Positions 62,895 to 64,000 of a stretch of DNA of 64,000 nucleotides are shown here, in pieces. The DNA comes from Tyto alba (lineage: Eukaryota > Chordata > Aves > Strigiformes > Tytonidae). Below the pieces are notes generated by a model, which was not told the DNA's origin, searched no databases, and worked only from the letters and a program-made list of their open reading frames with translations. The position numbers and the translations under genes are program-made. The stretch is taken from contig NW_024881313.1 in NCBI RefSeq assembly GCF_018691265.1, positions 33,349,518 through 33,413,517 of the forward strand, read 5' to 3'. Position 1 is the stretch's first letter; each line of letters opens with the position of its first letter.

Positions 62895-64000
62895 TTGGAG
62901 AGAAATACCTTTCTTCATATAGTCAGAACTAAGAAACGGAATACAGTGGTTGGTTGTTGCTGACCAAGCATTGCTGAGCAATGTAATGCTGTGGGGTCAT
63001 GTCTTATAGTAAGTTGGACCTTTCTGCAATCAGCATGTAACTCTTTAGGCATCAGATTCCTAATCAAATGTTTGGGACATTTGATTCCATAGCAGAGAGG
63101 CTTGAATTGCACCTGACCTTAGAGAAATGGTGGCAAACAGCAAAGGTAAGTGATCTGACAGGGAAAAGGTTAAAACAGTAACAGTCAGAACAAGTACTGA
63201 AGCCCAAGGTAAAAAGGAAAACAAGAAGCAGAACCCATATACAGGCATTTGGGTCCAGGATACATGGAGAGAGTGGAGGGTAGAGAAGGCAAAAGGCACG
63301 TGATGTGCTGAAAATCACTACCTCAGTTTTAAAACCCACAACTATTCAGAGAAATAAGGCAATGTATGCACTGATTGAAGTTGTGGAGATTTCTAATTAA
63401 ACAAAGCTACACAATGTGACTTCAGGAAATCCAAGGGCTATCAATGTGTACACCCTATAGGAAAAAACTGCCAACAATTTGATCACCACATTGGCAGCTA
63501 TGCTGTTAGGTCAATGACCAATTCTGTTCCAGCAGGATTGAATAGCCAGCCACAATATTATCCCTGCAACACTGATAAGGAAGTAACAGCAGACTGTAAT
63601 ACTTGTGAGCAAGAGCTGATGATAGACAATAAAGACATGTTGAGACCAATGGGCAAATGCAGGATGTCAATAAGAGATCCACAAGAACAGGGGTGAGTAA
63701 TGCATAAAGCTCATAGCAGCTGTCACGCAGGAGAACCAGCCACTGCTGGGAAGCACAAGCTATGGATTTAATCGCAATACAACATCAGGAAATCTTAATG
63801 TGACACAGGAGGGAGAACTGTCACCATAGGCTTTATGCTGAATTATATTACAATCAAAAAACATATTTTGAAGTAAGGAACTAGAACACAGCTAGCTAGA
63901 GCTAGAAACAACCATCCCATATAGCCCAGGAAGCTAGTGAAATTAATTTGAGTTATTGAAAAAGATCATGGAATTAAGAGCATTTCTGCACCCACTGAAA

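Larger units (their letters stand above)
52871..64000. other. AT-rich non-coding DNA, right end of the window
   Basis: Contains the CR1 tail fragment at 53.6 kb, the AT-rich block at 54.1 kb, two MIR-like fragments at 60.8 and 61.4 kb, and the A-rich tract at 62.8 kb. No exon, RNA gene or promoter could be supported on either strand. Confidence 0.6.

Noticed and set aside
1..64000. CRISPR arrays, bacterial operons, phage or an endogenous retrovirus
   Set aside because: No direct-repeat/spacer pattern, no ribosome-binding-site-spaced gene strings, and no recognisable LTR pair or gag/pol-like frame. The content is vertebrate non-coding DNA.

Overview
This is a 64-kb piece of a vertebrate nuclear genome, almost certainly a bird. 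Two truncated CR1 retrotransposons end in the typical avian tail (ATTCTATG repeats at 32,537-32,553 and 52,855-52,868). The background is AT-rich, has no dense short genes, and carries several old MIR/CORE-SINE-like relics. No tRNA, rRNA, CRISPR array, operon or bacterial-type gene was seen. Most open frames in the window are short chance ORFs.

The functional centre is a GC- and CpG-rich block at about 20.5-23.7 kb, with a smaller GC-rich satellite block at 19.1-19.6 kb. It has the character of a CpG-island promoter. On the minus strand it holds one convincing first coding exon (22,187 down to 21,987, 67 codons, phase-0 splice donor GTAAGC). The gene would run leftwards, toward position 1, so the left third of the window is most likely its first intron. 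I could not place a second exon and could not name the gene. A 14-nt X-box (RFX-type) motif lies at the outer edge of the island (23,742-23,755). The putative 5' leader is full of long A/T homopolymers.

About 1.7-2.2 kb inside the putative first intron is the most striking sequence in the window. It is a nearly perfect 20-bp polypurine/polypyrimidine tandem repeat (19,821-20,289; 21 identical units plus two variants). It has no stop codon in any of the six frames, and all three frames of a strand encode the same cyclic 20-residue peptide. In the minus-strand transcript it would be a CU-rich array.

The rest (1-19 kb and 24-64 kb) is AT-rich intronic or intergenic DNA. It holds two sizeable CR1 3' ends, one CR1 tail fragment, seven or so MIR-like relics, simple repeats and a few low-confidence candidates: a weak BIR-zinc-finger-like frame at 5.1-5.2 kb, homeodomain-site-rich stretches, and a 190-codon open frame at 30.6-31.1 kb. 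All calls are by eye, with no alignment or database search.
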